Positions 24,546 through 33,275 of a stretch of DNA of 64,000 nucleotides are shown one piece after another; the stretch's first letter is position 1; the number at the start of each line of letters is the position of its first letter. Where the stretch lies: positions 1 to 64,000 of the forward strand of contig NZ_DASZBU010000013.1 in the NCBI RefSeq assembly GCF_035943815.1. The letters run 5' to 3'. The notes beneath the pieces were generated by a model that saw nothing but the letters and a program-made list of their open reading frames with translations, searched no databases and was not told where the DNA came from. The stretch comes from Frateuria_A sp035943815 (GTDB lineage Bacteria; Pseudomonadota; Gammaproteobacteria; Xanthomonadales; Rhodanobacteraceae). The position numbers and the translations under genes are program-made.

Positions 24546-25277
24546 ATGACCGATACGCAAAACACCTCGCTGGCCGCCCGTCTCGCGGCGCGGTTCGGCG
24601 ACACCCTCACGCTGCTGCCCGCGCGCGGCGGCGAGACGACCGCCGAACTGGCTGCCACCGACCTGCTCAGCGTCGCCGCCGCGCTGCGCGACGAGCCGGA
24701 GTTCCGCTTCGAGCAGCTGATCGACGTCTGTGGCGTCGACTACCTCGGCTACGGCCAGGACGAGTGGGCCACCGAGACCGTCACCGCCACCGGCTTTTCC
24801 CGTGGCGTCGAAGGGCAGGCGATGGGCCGCTTCAACTGGGCCGAGCGTCCGCGCGATGCCGACATGCCGCGCCGTTTCGCGGTGGTCGTGCACCTGCTTT
24901 CGATCAGTCACAACCGGCGACTTCGCCTGCGCGTGTTCTGCCAGGACGACGCGCTGCCGATGGTGCCCTCGCTCACCGGCATCTGGCCGGTCGCCAACTG
25001 GTTCGAGCGCGAGACCTTCGACCTCTACGGCATCCTGTTCGACGGCCATCCGGACCTGCGCCGCATCCTCACCGACTACGGCTTCGTCGGCCATCCGTTC
25101 CGCAAGGACTTCCCGCTGATCGGCAACGTGGAGGTGCGCTACGACGCCGAGCAGCAGCGCGTGGTCTACCAGCCGGTGACGATCGAGCCGCGCGTGCTGG
25201 TGCCGCGCGTGATCCGCGACGACGCCGACCTCATCCAGGCCAGGGCCGAGGCCGCAGACGACTGGCGGAGCAACTGA
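24546..25277 (+). CDS. nuoC: NADH-quinone oxidoreductase subunit C
   Basis: A 243-aa 30-kDa-type subunit. FEQLIDVCGVDYLGYGQDEW, the signature WFERETFDLYGILFDGHPDLRRILTDYGFVGHPFRKDFPL and the C-terminal YQPVTIEPRVLVPRVIR are present. It is a separate protein here, unlike the NuoCD fusion of E. coli. It ends one base before the GTG of nuoD. Confidence 0.97.
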   Translation: MTDTQNTSLAARLAARFGDTLTLLPARGGETTAELAATDLLSVAAALRDEPEFRFEQLIDVCGVDYLGYGQDEWATETVTATGFSRGVEGQAMGRFNWAERPRDADMPRRFAVVVHLLSISHNRRLRLRVFCQDDALPMVPSLTGIWPVANWFERETFDLYGILFDGHPDLRRILTDYGFVGHPFRKDFPLIGNVEVRYDAEQQRVVYQPVTIEPRVLVPRVIRDDADLIQARAEAADDWRSN

Positions 25278-25278
25278 C

Positions 25279-26532
25279 GTGCAAGAAATCCGCAACTACA
25301 CGATGAACTTCGGCCCGCAGCATCCGGCCGCGCATGGCGTGCTGCGCCTGGTGCTGGAGATGGACGGCGAGACCGTGGTGCGTGCCGACCCGCACGTGGG
25401 CCTGCTCCACCGCGGCACCGAGAAGCTGGCCGAGTCCAAGCCGTTCAACCAGTCGATCGGCTACATGGATCGCCTCGACTACGTGTCGATGATGTGCAAC
25501 GAGCACGCCTACGTGCGCGCGATCGAGACCCTGCTGGGGATCGAGGCGCCGGAGCGCGCGCAGTACATCCGCACGATGTTCGATGAGATCACCCGCATCC
25601 TGAACCACCTGATGTGGATCGGCTCCAACGCGCTCGATCTGGGCGCGATGGCGGTGTTCCTGTACGCGTTCCGCGAGCGCGAGGAACTGATGGATGTCTA
25701 CGAGGCGGTCTCGGGCGCGCGCATGCACGCGACCTATTACCGTCCGGGCGGCGTCTACCGCGACCTGCCCGACCGCATGCCGCAGTACAAGGAATCGCCC
25801 TGGCACAAGGGCGCGGACCTGAAGCGGATCAACAGCGCGCGCGAAGGCTCGATGCTGGACTTCATAGAGGAGTTCACGCGCATCTTCCCGTCCCGCGTGG
25901 ACGAGTACGAAGACCTGCTCACCAACAACCGCATCTGGAAGCAGCGCACCGTCGGCATCGGCGTGATCAGCCCGGAGATGGCCAAGGCCTGGGGCATGAC
26001 CGGCGCGATGATCCGCGGCTCGGGCGTGGAGTGGGACCTGCGCAAGAAGCAGCCCTACGCCAAGTACGCCGAGATGGATTTCGACATCCCGGTGGGCGTC
26101 AACGGCGACTGCTACGACCGCTACCTGGTGCGCGTGGAAGAGATGCGCCAGTCCAACCGCATCATCAAGCAATGCGTGGACTGGCTGCGCGCCAACCCCG
26201 GCCCGGTCATGGTGAAGAACTTCAAGGTCTCGCCGCCCTCGCGCGCCGAGATGAAGGAGAGCATGGAAGCGCTCATCCACCACTTCAAGCTGTTCACCGA
26301 GGGCTACGGCGTGCCCGCCGGCGAGACCTACTGCGCGGTCGAGGCGCCCAAGGGCGAGTTCGGCTGCTACCTGGTTTCCGACGGCGCCAACAAGCCCTTC
26401 CGCGTACACCTGCGTGCGCCGGGCTTCGCCCACCTCTCGTCGATGGATGCCACCGTCAGGGGCCACATGCTGGCCGACGTGGTGGCGATGATCGGTACCT
26501 ATGACCTGGTGTTCGGCGAAGTCGACCGCTAA
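25279..26532 (+). CDS. nuoD: NADH-quinone oxidoreductase subunit D
   Basis: A 417-aa 49-kDa-type subunit forming the quinone site with NuoB. MNFGPQHPAAHGVLRLVLEMDGE, DPHVGLLHRGTEKL, YMDRLDYVSMMCNEHAY and the C-terminal VFGEVDR are diagnostic. The GTG start at 25279 gives VQEIRNYTMNFGPQHP; the inner ATG at 25303 is less likely given family alignments. Confidence 0.97.
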   Translation: MQEIRNYTMNFGPQHPAAHGVLRLVLEMDGETVVRADPHVGLLHRGTEKLAESKPFNQSIGYMDRLDYVSMMCNEHAYVRAIETLLGIEAPERAQYIRTMFDEITRILNHLMWIGSNALDLGAMAVFLYAFREREELMDVYEAVSGARMHATYYRPGGVYRDLPDRMPQYKESPWHKGADLKRINSAREGSMLDFIEEFTRIFPSRVDEYEDLLTNNRIWKQRTVGIGVISPEMAKAWGMTGAMIRGSGVEWDLRKKQPYAKYAEMDFDIPVGVNGDCYDRYLVRVEEMRQSNRIIKQCVDWLRANPGPVMVKNFKVSPPSRAEMKESMEALIHHFKLFTEGYGVPAGETYCAVEAPKGEFGCYLVSDGANKPFRVHLRAPGFAHLSSMDATVRGHMLADVVAMIGTYDLVFGEVDR

Positions 26533-26553
26533 GCCGGCACCACGGAGATTCCC

Positions 26554-27081
26554 ATGAAGGCCACCGGAAATTACGAGCAGGTCAAGCACGTCGATCCGCT
26601 CGTCGTGCTGAACGAGCACACCCGCCACCACATCGACCTGTGGGTCGCCAAGTTCCCGCCGGACCGCAAGCGCTCGGCGCTGATCCAGGCGCTGTTCGCA
26701 GCGCAGGAGCAGAACGGCGGCTTCCTCACCGACGAGCTGATCGTTGCGGTGACCCGTTACCTGGACCTGCCCGCAGTGTGGGGCTACGAGGTGGCGAGCT
26801 TCTACTCGATGCTCGAAACCAAGCCGGTCGGCCGCAACAACGTGGCGATCTGCACCAACATCTCGTGCTGGCTCAACGGCGCCGAGGACCTGGTGCGCCA
26901 CTGCGAGAGCAGGCTCGGCATCAAGCTCGGCGAAAGCACGCCGGACGGGCGCGTGTACCTGAAGAAGGAAGAGGAGTGCATCGCCGCCTGCGTGTACGCG
27001 CCGGCGATGACGGTGAACGGGCATTACCACGAGCGGCTCACGACCGAGAAGCTCGACCAAATTCTCGACGGTCTGGAGTGA
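26554..27081 (+). CDS. nuoE: NADH-quinone oxidoreductase subunit E
   Basis: A 175-aa thioredoxin-like subunit carrying the [2Fe-2S] cluster N1a. Ligands are in NVAICTNISCWL and EEECIAACVYAPAMTVNG. The region ALIQALFAAQEQNGGFL is the usual helical N-domain. It is the NADH-module partner of NuoF, which begins three bases after its stop. Confidence 0.97.
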   Translation: MKATGNYEQVKHVDPLVVLNEHTRHHIDLWVAKFPPDRKRSALIQALFAAQEQNGGFLTDELIVAVTRYLDLPAVWGYEVASFYSMLETKPVGRNNVAICTNISCWLNGAEDLVRHCESRLGIKLGESTPDGRVYLKKEEECIAACVYAPAMTVNGHYHERLTTEKLDQILDGLE

Positions 27082-27084
27082 GGC

Positions 27085-28425
27085 ATGGCTAGCAGCAACG
27101 GTCCGGTCGGACCCGCACCGCAAGACCACCAGGTCGTCTACACCACGCTGCACTTCGACACGCCGTGGTCGATGGACAGCTACGAGAAGGTCGACGGCTA
27201 CAAGGCGTGGCGCAAGATCCTGGCCGAGAAGCCCGATCCGGCCGCGCTCGTGGAGGAAGTGAAGAAGTCCAGCCTGCGCGGCCGCGGCGGCGCCGGCTTC
27301 CCCACGGGCCTGAAGTGGTCCTTCATGCCCAAGGGCACGATGCAGAAGTACATCCTCTGCAATTCGGACGAGTCCGAGCCCGGCACCGCCAAGGACCGCG
27401 ACATCCTGCGCTACAACCCGCACGCGGTTATCGAGGGCCTGGCGATCGCCTGCTACTGCACCGGCTCGACCGTGGCCTACAACTACCTGCGCGGCGAGTT
27501 CCACCACGAGCCGTACGAGCACTTCGAGGCCGCGCTGAAGGAAGCCTACGCGGCGGGGCTGCTGGGCAAGAACGTGCAGGGCTCGGGTATCGACGTGGAC
27601 ATCTACACGGCGCTCGGCGCCGGCGCCTACATCTGCGGCGAGGAAACCGCGTTGATGGAGTCGCTGGAAGGCAAGAAGGGCCAGCCGCGCTTCAAGCCGC
27701 CGTTCCCGGCCAACTTCGGCCTGTACGGCAAGCCGACCACGATCAACAACACCGAGACCTACGCCTCGGTGCCGGCGATCCTGCGCAACGGCGCGGACTG
27801 GTTCCTGAACCTCGGCAAGCCCAACAACGGCGGCCCGAAGATCTTCTCGGTCTCCGGCCACGTCAACAACCCGGGCAATTTCGAGATCCGCCTTGGCACC
27901 CCGTTCAAGGACCTGCTGGCGATGGCCGGCGGCGTGCGCAACGGCAAGCAGCTCAAGGCGGTGATCCCGGGCGGCTCCTCGATGAAGGTGCTGCCGGCAT
28001 CGGCCATGCTCGAGTGCACCATGGACTACGACAGCCTGATGAAGGCCGGCTCGGGCCTGGGGTCGGGCGCCGTCATCGTGATGGACGAGACCACCTGCAT
28101 GGTGCGCGCCTGCCACCGCATCGCGCGCTTCTACATGGCCGAATCCTGCGGCCAGTGCACGCCCTGCCGCGAAGGCACCGGCTGGATGTACCGCGTGCTG
28201 AGCCGCATCGTGGAAGGCAAGGGCACCGAGGACGACCTGCATCGCCTGAAGGCAGTGGCCGGCCAGATCGAGGGCCACACCATCTGTGCCTTCGGCGAGG
28301 CCGCCGCATGGCCGGTGCAGGGCTTCCTGCACCACTTCTGGAACGAATTCGAATACTTCGTGCGCAACGGCCGCTCGATGACCGACGACAAGCTTGCTGC
28401 TTCAAACCAGGGAGTCGCCGCCTGA
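27085..28425 (+). CDS. nuoF: NADH-quinone oxidoreductase subunit F
   Basis: A 446-aa NADH- and FMN-binding subunit. SLRGRGGAGFPTGLKWSFMP (nucleotide site), CNSDESEPGTAKDRDI (FMN), GAGAYICGEETALMESLEG and the N3 cluster motif ESCGQCTPCREG are clear. Its stop overlaps the nuoG start by one base (TGATG). Confidence 0.98.
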   Translation: MASSNGPVGPAPQDHQVVYTTLHFDTPWSMDSYEKVDGYKAWRKILAEKPDPAALVEEVKKSSLRGRGGAGFPTGLKWSFMPKGTMQKYILCNSDESEPGTAKDRDILRYNPHAVIEGLAIACYCTGSTVAYNYLRGEFHHEPYEHFEAALKEAYAAGLLGKNVQGSGIDVDIYTALGAGAYICGEETALMESLEGKKGQPRFKPPFPANFGLYGKPTTINNTETYASVPAILRNGADWFLNLGKPNNGGPKIFSVSGHVNNPGNFEIRLGTPFKDLLAMAGGVRNGKQLKAVIPGGSSMKVLPASAMLECTMDYDSLMKAGSGLGSGAVIVMDETTCMVRACHRIARFYMAESCGQCTPCREGTGWMYRVLSRIVEGKGTEDDLHRLKAVAGQIEGHTICAFGEAAAWPVQGFLHHFWNEFEYFVRNGRSMTDDKLAASNQGVAA

Positions 28426-30755
28426 TGAGCGCGCAGCCGACCACTACCGCCCCCGACCTGGTCAACATCGAGGTCGACGGCAAGCCCACGCAGATCCGCA
28501 AGGGCGCCATGATCATCGAGGCCGCCGATTCCATCGGCGTCGCCATTCCGCGTTTCTGCTACCACCGCAAGCTCCCCATCGCCGCCAACTGCCGCATGTG
28601 CCTGGTCGACGTGGAGATGGGCGGCAAGCTGATGCCCAAGCCGCAGCCGGCCTGCGCCACCCCGGTGGCCGAGGGCATGAAGGTGATGACGCGCTCGGAC
28701 AAGGCGCTGAAGTTCCAGAAAGACGTGATGGAGTTCCTCCTGATCAACCATCCGCTGGACTGCCCGATCTGCGACCAGGGTGGCGAGTGCGAGCTGCAGG
28801 ACGTGGCCCTGGGCTATGGCCGCAGCGTGTCGCGCTACACCGAGCGCAAGCGCACCATCGCCGATGAAAACATCGGTCCGTTGGTCGCCACCGAGATGAC
28901 CCGCTGCATCCAGTGCACGCGTTGCGTGCGTTTCACCAGCGAGATCGCCGGCACCTACGAGCTCGGCGGCATGAACCGCGGCGAGAACCTGCAGATCGGC
29001 ACGTATATCGGAAAGACGGTGGAAACGGAGCTTTCCGGCAACATCATCGACGTCTGCCCGGTCGGCGCGCTGACCAACAAGCCGTTCCAGTTCAAGGCGC
29101 GCGCCTGGGAGCTGATTGCGCGTCCCTCGATCGGCTACCACGATGCGCTGGGTTCCAACCTGTGGCTGCACACGCGCCGCGGCGAGGTGCTGCGCACCGT
29201 GCCGCGAGACAACGAGGCGATCAACGAGTGCTGGCTGTCGGACCGTGACCGTTTCAGCCACGAAGGCCTGTACGCCGCCGACCGCCTGCATGCGCCTGAA
29301 ATCAAGCGCAACGGGCAGTGGCAGAGCGCCAGTTGGGAAGACGCGCTTTCCGTCGCCACGGAGGCGCTGAAGTCGGTGCCCGGCAGCGAGCTCGGCATTC
29401 TGGCCTCGCCCGCCACCACCAACGAGGAAGGCGACCTGCTGCTGCGCCTGGCCCGCGGCCTGGGTAGCGCGCATGTCGACCATCGCTTGCGCCAGTTGGA
29501 CCTGTCCGATCGCCCGGTCGCGATCCGCTTCGAGGTTCCCGTCGCCGAGGTGAGCCAGGTCAAGGGCGCGCTGCTGGTGGGCTCGGACCTGCGCTACGAA
29601 ATGCCGTTGCTCAACCACCGCCTGCACCAGGCGGTCAAGCGCGGCGCCAAGGTGTACGCGGTCAACCCGGCGCGCTTCGGCTTCAACTACGCGCTGGCCG
29701 GCGAAGCCATCGTGTCGCCGGCGGCGCTGGTCGACGCGCTGCTCGCGCTGGCCAAGGCCGCGGTCGGCGACGGCGCCACCGCGCCCGACATGCTGGCCGA
29801 CGCCATCAGCAGCGCGCAGAGCGACCAGGGCGACCGTGACGCGATCGCGGTGCTCAAGGCTGGCAAGGCCGTGGTCATCCTGGGCGAGGCGGCGGCCACG
29901 CATCCGCAGGCGTCGTGGCTGCGCGCCATCGCGCGCTTCATCGCGCAGGCCACCGGCGCCGGCTACAACGAACTGCCGGTGGGCGCCAATGCGCTGGGGC
30001 TGGGGCAGGGCGGTCTGCTGCCGGGCAACGGCGGCCTGGACGCGCAGGCGATGCTCGCGCAACAGCGCAAGGGTTACGTGCTCTACGGCGTCGAGCCGCC
30101 GCACGACTTCGCCGACGGCGCCAGGACGATGGCCGCGCTGCGTGCCGCGCAGGTGGTGGTGGCGTTCAGCGCCTACGCCAGCCCCGCGTTGCGCGAGGTG
30201 GCCAGTGTGATCCTGCCGATCGCGCTGGTGCCGGAGATCGACGGCACGCTGGTCAACGTGGATGGGCTGGCGCAGACGATCCTGGCCGGCGCCAAGGCGC
30301 CCGGCGAGGCGCGTGCGGGCTGGAAGGTGCTGCGCGCGCTCGGCGGCATGCTGCAACTGGCCGGCTTCGAGTTCGACGACCTGGCCGGCCTGCGTTCCGG
30401 CATCGCCGAGCGTCCGCTGCCGGCGCAGGCCGGCACGCTGGCCTCGCGCCAGCGTGCAGCGGACGGCCTGGTGCGCCTGGCGACCTGGCCGATCTACCGC
30501 AGCGATGCGGTAGTGCGTCGGTCCGCGGCGCTCAACGCCCACCCGATCAACCGCGCGCCGGCCGTGCGCCTGAACGCGAACGAGGCGATGCGCCACGGCC
30601 TTGCCGCCGGCGCGGAGGTGCGCGTCGGCGACTCGCCGCTGCCGGTGGTGGTCGATGCGGCCGTGCCCGATGGCGCCGCATGGATCGAGGCCGCGCACGA
30701 CCTGACTGCCACGCTGCCGCCTTACGGCGCCGCCCTTACCCTGAGCAAGGCGTAA
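28425..30755 (+). CDS. nuoG: NADH-quinone oxidoreductase subunit G
   Basis: A 776-aa iron-sulfur subunit. N-terminal [2Fe-2S] ligands (RFCYHRKLPIAANCRMCLV, PACATPV), the His-coordinated cluster (INHPLDCPICDQGGECELQD) and two further [4Fe-4S] sites (TRCIQCTRCVRF and the VCPVG region) precede a molybdopterin-oxidoreductase-like domain that binds no molybdenum. This large domain has diverged, as usual. The start overlaps the nuoF stop. Confidence 0.97.
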   Translation: MSAQPTTTAPDLVNIEVDGKPTQIRKGAMIIEAADSIGVAIPRFCYHRKLPIAANCRMCLVDVEMGGKLMPKPQPACATPVAEGMKVMTRSDKALKFQKDVMEFLLINHPLDCPICDQGGECELQDVALGYGRSVSRYTERKRTIADENIGPLVATEMTRCIQCTRCVRFTSEIAGTYELGGMNRGENLQIGTYIGKTVETELSGNIIDVCPVGALTNKPFQFKARAWELIARPSIGYHDALGSNLWLHTRRGEVLRTVPRDNEAINECWLSDRDRFSHEGLYAADRLHAPEIKRNGQWQSASWEDALSVATEALKSVPGSELGILASPATTNEEGDLLLRLARGLGSAHVDHRLRQLDLSDRPVAIRFEVPVAEVSQVKGALLVGSDLRYEMPLLNHRLHQAVKRGAKVYAVNPARFGFNYALAGEAIVSPAALVDALLALAKAAVGDGATAPDMLADAISSAQSDQGDRDAIAVLKAGKAVVILGEAAATHPQASWLRAIARFIAQATGAGYNELPVGANALGLGQGGLLPGNGGLDAQAMLAQQRKGYVLYGVEPPHDFADGARTMAALRAAQVVVAFSAYASPALREVASVILPIALVPEIDGTLVNVDGLAQTILAGAKAPGEARAGWKVLRALGGMLQLAGFEFDDLAGLRSGIAERPLPAQAGTLASRQRAADGLVRLATWPIYRSDAVVRRSAALNAHPINRAPAVRLNANEAMRHGLAAGAEVRVGDSPLPVVVDAAVPDGAAWIEAAHDLTATLPPYGAALTLSKA

Positions 30756-30759
30756 CACG

Positions 30760-31812
30760 ATGCTGGATCAACTCATCCATCAAGTGGGGCTGCCGGTCCT
30801 GTACATCCTGTGCATCGCGGTGCCGCTGATCCTGGCGGTGGCCATGTTCGTGTACTGGGAGCGCAAGGTCATCGGCTGGATGCACGTGCGCATGGGGCCG
30901 AACAAGATTGGCCCCTTCGGCATGCTGCAGGCCTTCGCCGACGTGGTGAAGCTGCTGATCAAGGAGGTGATCCTTCCTTCCAGCGCCAATCGCGTCCTCT
31001 ACTACCTGGCGCCGCTGCTGGCGCTGGTGCCGGCGTTCGCCGCCTGGGCGGTGGTGCCCTTTGGCGAGAAAATGGTGCTGGCCAACGTCAATGCCGGCCT
31101 GCTCTACCTGTTGGCGATGACCTCGCTGGGCGTGTACGGCATCATCCTGGCGGGCTGGGCGTCCAACTCGCGCTATGCGCTGCTCGGCGCCATGCGCTCG
31201 GCCGCGCAGGTGATCTCCTACGAGCTCGCCATGGGCCTGTCGCTGGTCTGCGTGCTGGTGCTGGCCGGCTCGCTCAACCTGACCGACATCGTGCACGCGC
31301 AGGCCGGTGGCAAGGGCCTGTTCGACTGGTTCTGGCTGCCGCTGCTGCCGGTGTTCGTCGTCTACTTCGTGTCGGGCGTGGCGGAGACCAACCGCGCTCC
31401 GTTCGACGTGGCCGAAGGCGAATCGGAGATCGTCGCCGGCTTCCACGTGGAATATTCCGGCTCGGCCTTCGCCATCTTCTTCCTGGCCGAGTACGCCAAC
31501 ATGATCCTGGTGAGCTTCCTCGCCTCGATCTTCTTCCTGGGCGGCTGGTTGAGCCCGCTGCAGGGCTGGATCCATGCAGACGCTCCCGGCTGGATCAACT
31601 GGATCTGGACCGGCGGCTTCGTCTGGCTGCTGATCAAGGCCTTCCTGATGTCCTTCCTGTTCCTGTGGTTCCGCGCGACGTTCCCGCGTTACCGCTACGA
31701 CCAGATCATGCGGCTGGGCTGGAAGGTGTTCATTCCCATCACGATCGTGTGGGTGCTGGTGGCCGGCTGCATGAAGTATTTCGGCTGGGTCCTGGTCGGC
31801 ACGGGGGCATAA
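30760..31812 (+). CDS. nuoH: NADH-quinone oxidoreductase subunit H
   Basis: A 350-aa membrane subunit with about eight helices linking the peripheral arm to the proton-pumping arm. RMGPNKIGPFGMLQAFADVVKLLIKE, the acidic loop ETNRAPFDVAEGESEIVAGFHVEYSG and LFLWFRATFPRYRYDQIMRLGWK are family signatures. Begins four bases after nuoG. Confidence 0.98.
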   Translation: MLDQLIHQVGLPVLYILCIAVPLILAVAMFVYWERKVIGWMHVRMGPNKIGPFGMLQAFADVVKLLIKEVILPSSANRVLYYLAPLLALVPAFAAWAVVPFGEKMVLANVNAGLLYLLAMTSLGVYGIILAGWASNSRYALLGAMRSAAQVISYELAMGLSLVCVLVLAGSLNLTDIVHAQAGGKGLFDWFWLPLLPVFVVYFVSGVAETNRAPFDVAEGESEIVAGFHVEYSGSAFAIFFLAEYANMILVSFLASIFFLGGWLSPLQGWIHADAPGWINWIWTGGFVWLLIKAFLMSFLFLWFRATFPRYRYDQIMRLGWKVFIPITIVWVLVAGCMKYFGWVLVGTGA

Positions 31813-31819
31813 GGCATCC

Positions 31820-32311
31820 ATGAACCGCATTACCAACTACTTCAAGAGCCTGCTGCTCATCGAGCTGCTCCAGGGCATGGCGCTGACCTTGCGCTACATG
31901 TTCAAGCCCAAATACACGGTGCGCTTCCCGATGGAGCACATCCCGCGCTCGAACCGTTTCCGCGGCCTGCATGCGCTGCGCCGCTACGCCAACGGCGAGG
32001 AACGCTGCATCGCGTGCAAGCTGTGCGAGGCGGTCTGCCCGGCGCTGGCGATCACCATCGACTCGGCCCCGCGCGAGAGCGACGGACAGCGCCGCACCAC
32101 GCGCTACGACATCGACCTGTTCAAGTGCATCTTCTGCGGCTTCTGCGAGGAAAGTTGCCCGGTCGACTCGATCGTCGAGACCTCGGTGATGGAGTACCAC
32201 TTCGAACAGCGCGGCCAGAACGTGGTGAGCAAGGCGCAACTGCTCGCCATCGGCGACCGCTTCGAGCCGGAAATCGCCGCGGCCCGCGCGCAAGACGCGG
32301 CGTTCCGCTAA
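31820..32311 (+). CDS. nuoI: NADH-quinone oxidoreductase subunit I
   Basis: A 163-aa ferredoxin-like subunit with two [4Fe-4S] sites: CIACKLCEAVCP and CIFCGFCEESCPVDSIVET (clusters N6a and N6b). The N-terminal amphipathic helix (KSLLLIELLQGMALTLRYMF) rests on the membrane. Spacing to nuoH is seven bases. Confidence 0.98.
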   Translation: MNRITNYFKSLLLIELLQGMALTLRYMFKPKYTVRFPMEHIPRSNRFRGLHALRRYANGEERCIACKLCEAVCPALAITIDSAPRESDGQRRTTRYDIDLFKCIFCGFCEESCPVDSIVETSVMEYHFEQRGQNVVSKAQLLAIGDRFEPEIAAARAQDAAFR

Positions 32312-32321
32312 GGGCACCGAC

Positions 32322-32969
32322 ATGATCGATACCAACCTGTTCCAACTCGTCTGCTTCTACGGCTTCGCCGCCGTCACCGTGGCCGCCGCGCTGGCGGTGA
32401 TCACGCTGAAGAACTCGGTACACGCGGTGCTCTCGCTGGTGCTGACCTTCTTCAGCACTGCCTGCATCTGGCTGCTGGCCGAAGCGGAATTCCTCGCCAT
32501 CGCGCTGATCGTCGTCTATGTCGGCGCCGTGATGGTGCTGTTCCTGTTCGTGGTGATGATGCTGGACATCAAGCAGGAGCACGTTCGCGAGGGCTTCATC
32601 CGCTACCTGCCGGTGGGCGTCGTCGTGGCCCTGGTCATGCTGGCGGAAATGCTGGCGCTGATCGGCGTGCGCGTGATGCACGGGCAGGTGATGGGTGCTG
32701 ATCCGGCCACTGTCGCGGGCCTGTCCAATACCGCGTGGCTGGGCCAGGCGCTCTACACGCAGTACCTGCTGCCGTTCGAGATCGCTGCGCTGATCCTCAC
32801 CGTGGGCGTGGTGGTGGCCGTGGCGCTGACCCTGCGCCATCGCGGCGACAAGCGCCACGAGTCGGCCAGCGAGCAGGTGCGCGTGCAGGCGCGCGACCGC
32901 ATCCGCGTGGTCAAGATGGCGCCTTCGCGCCCCGACGAGTCGACCGCTTCGCAGGAGCCACGCCAATGA
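32322..32969 (+). CDS. nuoJ: NADH-quinone oxidoreductase subunit J
   Basis: A 215-aa membrane subunit with five helices. The conserved NSVHAVLSLVLTFFSTACIWLL and AEFLAIALIVVYVGAVMVLFLFVVMML (with the pi-bulge helix) are present. The C-terminal tail of about 45 residues is basic and charged. The stop overlaps the nuoK ATG (ATGA). Confidence 0.96.
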   Translation: MIDTNLFQLVCFYGFAAVTVAAALAVITLKNSVHAVLSLVLTFFSTACIWLLAEAEFLAIALIVVYVGAVMVLFLFVVMMLDIKQEHVREGFIRYLPVGVVVALVMLAEMLALIGVRVMHGQVMGADPATVAGLSNTAWLGQALYTQYLLPFEIAALILTVGVVVAVALTLRHRGDKRHESASEQVRVQARDRIRVVKMAPSRPDESTASQEPRQ

Positions 32970-33271
32970 TCACGCTGTCGCACTTCATCGTGCTGGGCGC
33001 GGTGCTGTTCTGCATCGCCGTGGCCGGCCTGTTCATCAACCGCAAGAACGTGATCGTGCTGCTGATGGCGATCGAGCTGATGCTGCTCGCGGTGAACATG
33101 AACTTCGTGGCCTTCTCGCGCTTCCATGGCGACGTGGCCGGCCAGGTGTTCGTGTTCTTCATCCTCACCGTCGCGGCCGCCGAATCCGCGATCGGCCTGG
33201 CGATCCTGGTGCTGCTGTTCCGCAACCGCAGCACGGTCAACGTCGCCGAAATCGACTCGATGAAGGGCTGA
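32966..33271 (+). CDS. nuoK: NADH-quinone oxidoreductase subunit K
   Basis: A 101-aa, three-helix subunit. IELMLLAVNMNFVAFSRF with the key Glu and AAESAIGLAILVLLFRN with the second conserved Glu are visible. Start fixed by the overlap with nuoJ and by the standard length of 101 residues. Confidence 0.97.
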   Translation: MITLSHFIVLGAVLFCIAVAGLFINRKNVIVLLMAIELMLLAVNMNFVAFSRFHGDVAGQVFVFFILTVAAAESAIGLAILVLLFRNRSTVNVAEIDSMKG

Positions 33272-33275
33272 GCCG

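Noticed and set aside
25231..28335. Very long minus-strand open frame (1034 codons) opposite nuoD-nuoF
   Set aside because: High GC at third positions of nuo genes removes stops from the antisense frame. The composition (Val, His, Ala, Arg, Leu, Gln) is typical of shadow frames, and the plus-strand genes are certain.
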